Assembly: GCA_007130545.1 (NCBI GenBank)
Contig: SLSG01000077.1
Location: 1 to 5,243 of the forward strand
DNA from: Bacteroidales bacterium
Lineage (GTDB): Bacteria > Bacteroidota > Bacteroidia > Bacteroidales > UBA7960
DNA: 5,243 nucleotides
Reading direction: 5' to 3'
This document shows positions 4,479 to 5,243 of this stretch, piece by piece (the first letter of the stretch is position 1; each line of letters opens with the position of its first letter). The notes below the pieces were generated by a model, which worked only from the letters and a program-made list of their open reading frames with translations, made no database searches and was not told the origin of the DNA. Both the position numbers and the translations under genes were made by a program.

Positions 4479-5243
4479 ACGGGTCCATTACTGCCTGGAT
4501 ATACCCTTGCGGGTCTGTTACTTGCAGGGCGGCCTCGTGGCAAACCTCGATCACGGGTCCCGCGAACACGCCCAGCAGCACCACTGCCAGTACAAGCAGG
4601 GTGGTGGCTGCCAGGGTGGATTTGCCGACCTGTCCGCCTTCCTTCTGCACTTCGGGTTCCTTTTTCCAATAGGCCTCATTCCATATCTTGATCATCGAGA
4701 ACAGTGTGAAAAGTCCGACGAGGATGGCCACAGCGGTAATGACATATTCCCCGGCCTCAAAGCCTCCCTTGACCAGGAAAAATTTCCCGAAAAACCCGGG
4801 CAGGGGCGGAATCCCCGCCAGCGACATGGCCGGGATGAAAAACAGCAGGGCCAGAAAGGGCATGGCCTTGTACAGTCCCCCGAGGTATTTCAGGTCATAG
4901 CTGCCCGACCGCTGGTATACGAGTCCGCCAGCCATAAAAGTACCTGTTTTTGACAGCATATTGTGCACGGTGAAATAGATGGCTGCCGCCACCGAATTCA
5001 CAGTGAAGATGGCCAGCCCCATCACCATATATCCCACCTGACTGATGATGTGAAAGGACAGGATCTTCCGGATGTCGAACTGGGAGGCTGCCATGAGCAC
5101 ACCCACAGACATGGTCAGGCCCGCAATGACGAGCAGGAAAACCTTCCAGAAAACCACATCCTGTACCACGAAAAGGCTGTAGAAACGGAACATGGTATAA
5201 ATGCCCACCTTGGTCAGGGTACCGGCAAACAAGGCCGTGATCG
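4477..5243 (-). CDS. mrpD: Mrp cation/proton antiporter subunit D, C-terminal 254 residues (5' end outside window)
   Basis: The frame is open from the window edge to the TAG at 4479-4477; the gene starts beyond 5243. This is the second half of a NuoN/NuoL-like proton-channel subunit. Numbering from the first complete codon, TLTKVGIY contains Lys11 and VHNMLSKTG contains Lys98, matching the conserved lysines of the proton path in this superfamily. LAGIPPLPGFFGKF (142-155) is the signature of the later discontinuous helix region. Further hydrophobic helices lie at about 31-53, 61-81, 129-144, 166-187 and 209-231. MrpD is usually about 490-500 residues, so roughly half is visible and the C-terminus looks complete. 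The call as D rather than A, or a complex-I or hydrogenase subunit, rests on the downstream E-F-G order and on the end lacking the MrpA C-terminal extension. The stop codon lies directly on the edge of the heptad array, which separates it from mrpE. Confidence 0.9.
   Translation of the reverse strand, partial: ITALFAGTLTKVGIYTMFRFYSLFVVQDVVFWKVFLLVIAGLTMSVGVLMAASQFDIRKILSFHIISQVGYMVMGLAIFTVNSVAAAIYFTVHNMLSKTGTFMAGGLVYQRSGSYDLKYLGGLYKAMPFLALLFFIPAMSLAGIPPLPGFFGKFFLVKGGFEAGEYVITAVAILVGLFTLFSMIKIWNEAYWKKEPEVQKEGGQVGKSTLAATTLLVLAVVLLGVFAGPVIEVCHEAALQVTDPQGYIQAVMDP

Noticed and set aside
4235..4669. Minus-strand 144-residue frame reading through mrpD into the array
   Set aside because: It is out of frame with mrpD, which has clear Mrp signatures up to its own TAG at 4479-4477. 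The rest is a repeat translation (Pro/Asn/Gln- and Trp/Thr/Leu-rich).
4124..4672. Long plus-strand frames of Trp/Leu/Gly-rich repeats across the array (also within 3877-4392, 4164-4472 and 4420-4953)
   Set aside because: TTGGNNN heptads give stop-free frames automatically because 7 is coprime to 3. The frames run antisense through mrpD and mrpE, and their flanking parts resemble no protein.

Overview
The window looks like chromosomal DNA from a member of the Bacteroidota. Three things point that way: the genes lack Shine-Dalgarno sequences and start instead after A/T-rich stretches, there is a good match to the Bacteroidota promoter (TTTG, 20-nt spacer, TAnnTTT-), and the class-III aminotransferase and the polytopic membrane protein resemble those seen in that phylum. 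This assignment is inference from family resemblance; no search was run. Both outermost genes run off the window.

Left half (1-3100, plus strand): the C-terminal part of a multi-pass membrane protein of glycosyltransferase-39/mannosyltransferase type with a soluble C-terminal domain; a complete PLP-dependent class-III aminotransferase; then, behind its own predicted promoter and a leader hairpin, a GNAT-family N-acetyltransferase of the FR47/glycine-N-acyltransferase-like type.

Right half (3103-5243, minus strand): the distal end of an Mrp (Mnh/Pha/Sha) multisubunit cation/proton antiporter operon, transcribed D - E - F - G. The D fragment carries the proton-channel lysines. E is short and lacks the usual first transmembrane hairpin. 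F and G overlap by 4 nt, and G has a charged low-complexity tail. The antiporter exchanges Na+ (or K+) for H+ and supports sodium tolerance and pH homeostasis. The acetyltransferase and subunit-G genes converge with only 2 bp between stop codons.

The most unusual feature lies between mrpD and mrpE, genes that normally abut or overlap. The interval holds about 303 bp of pure heptanucleotide tandem repeat. On the plus strand 31 consecutive TTGGNNN units run without an indel. The array then flips orientation into about 12 NCCAANN units (TTGG on the other strand). It is bounded by a perfect 12-bp inverted repeat and lies flush against the mrpD stop codon and the mrpE start codon, so it supplies the mrpE leader and splits the operon with a long, probably untranslated, foldback-capable spacer. 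Segmental duplications of 48 and 39 nt inside it show expansion in whole heptad multiples.
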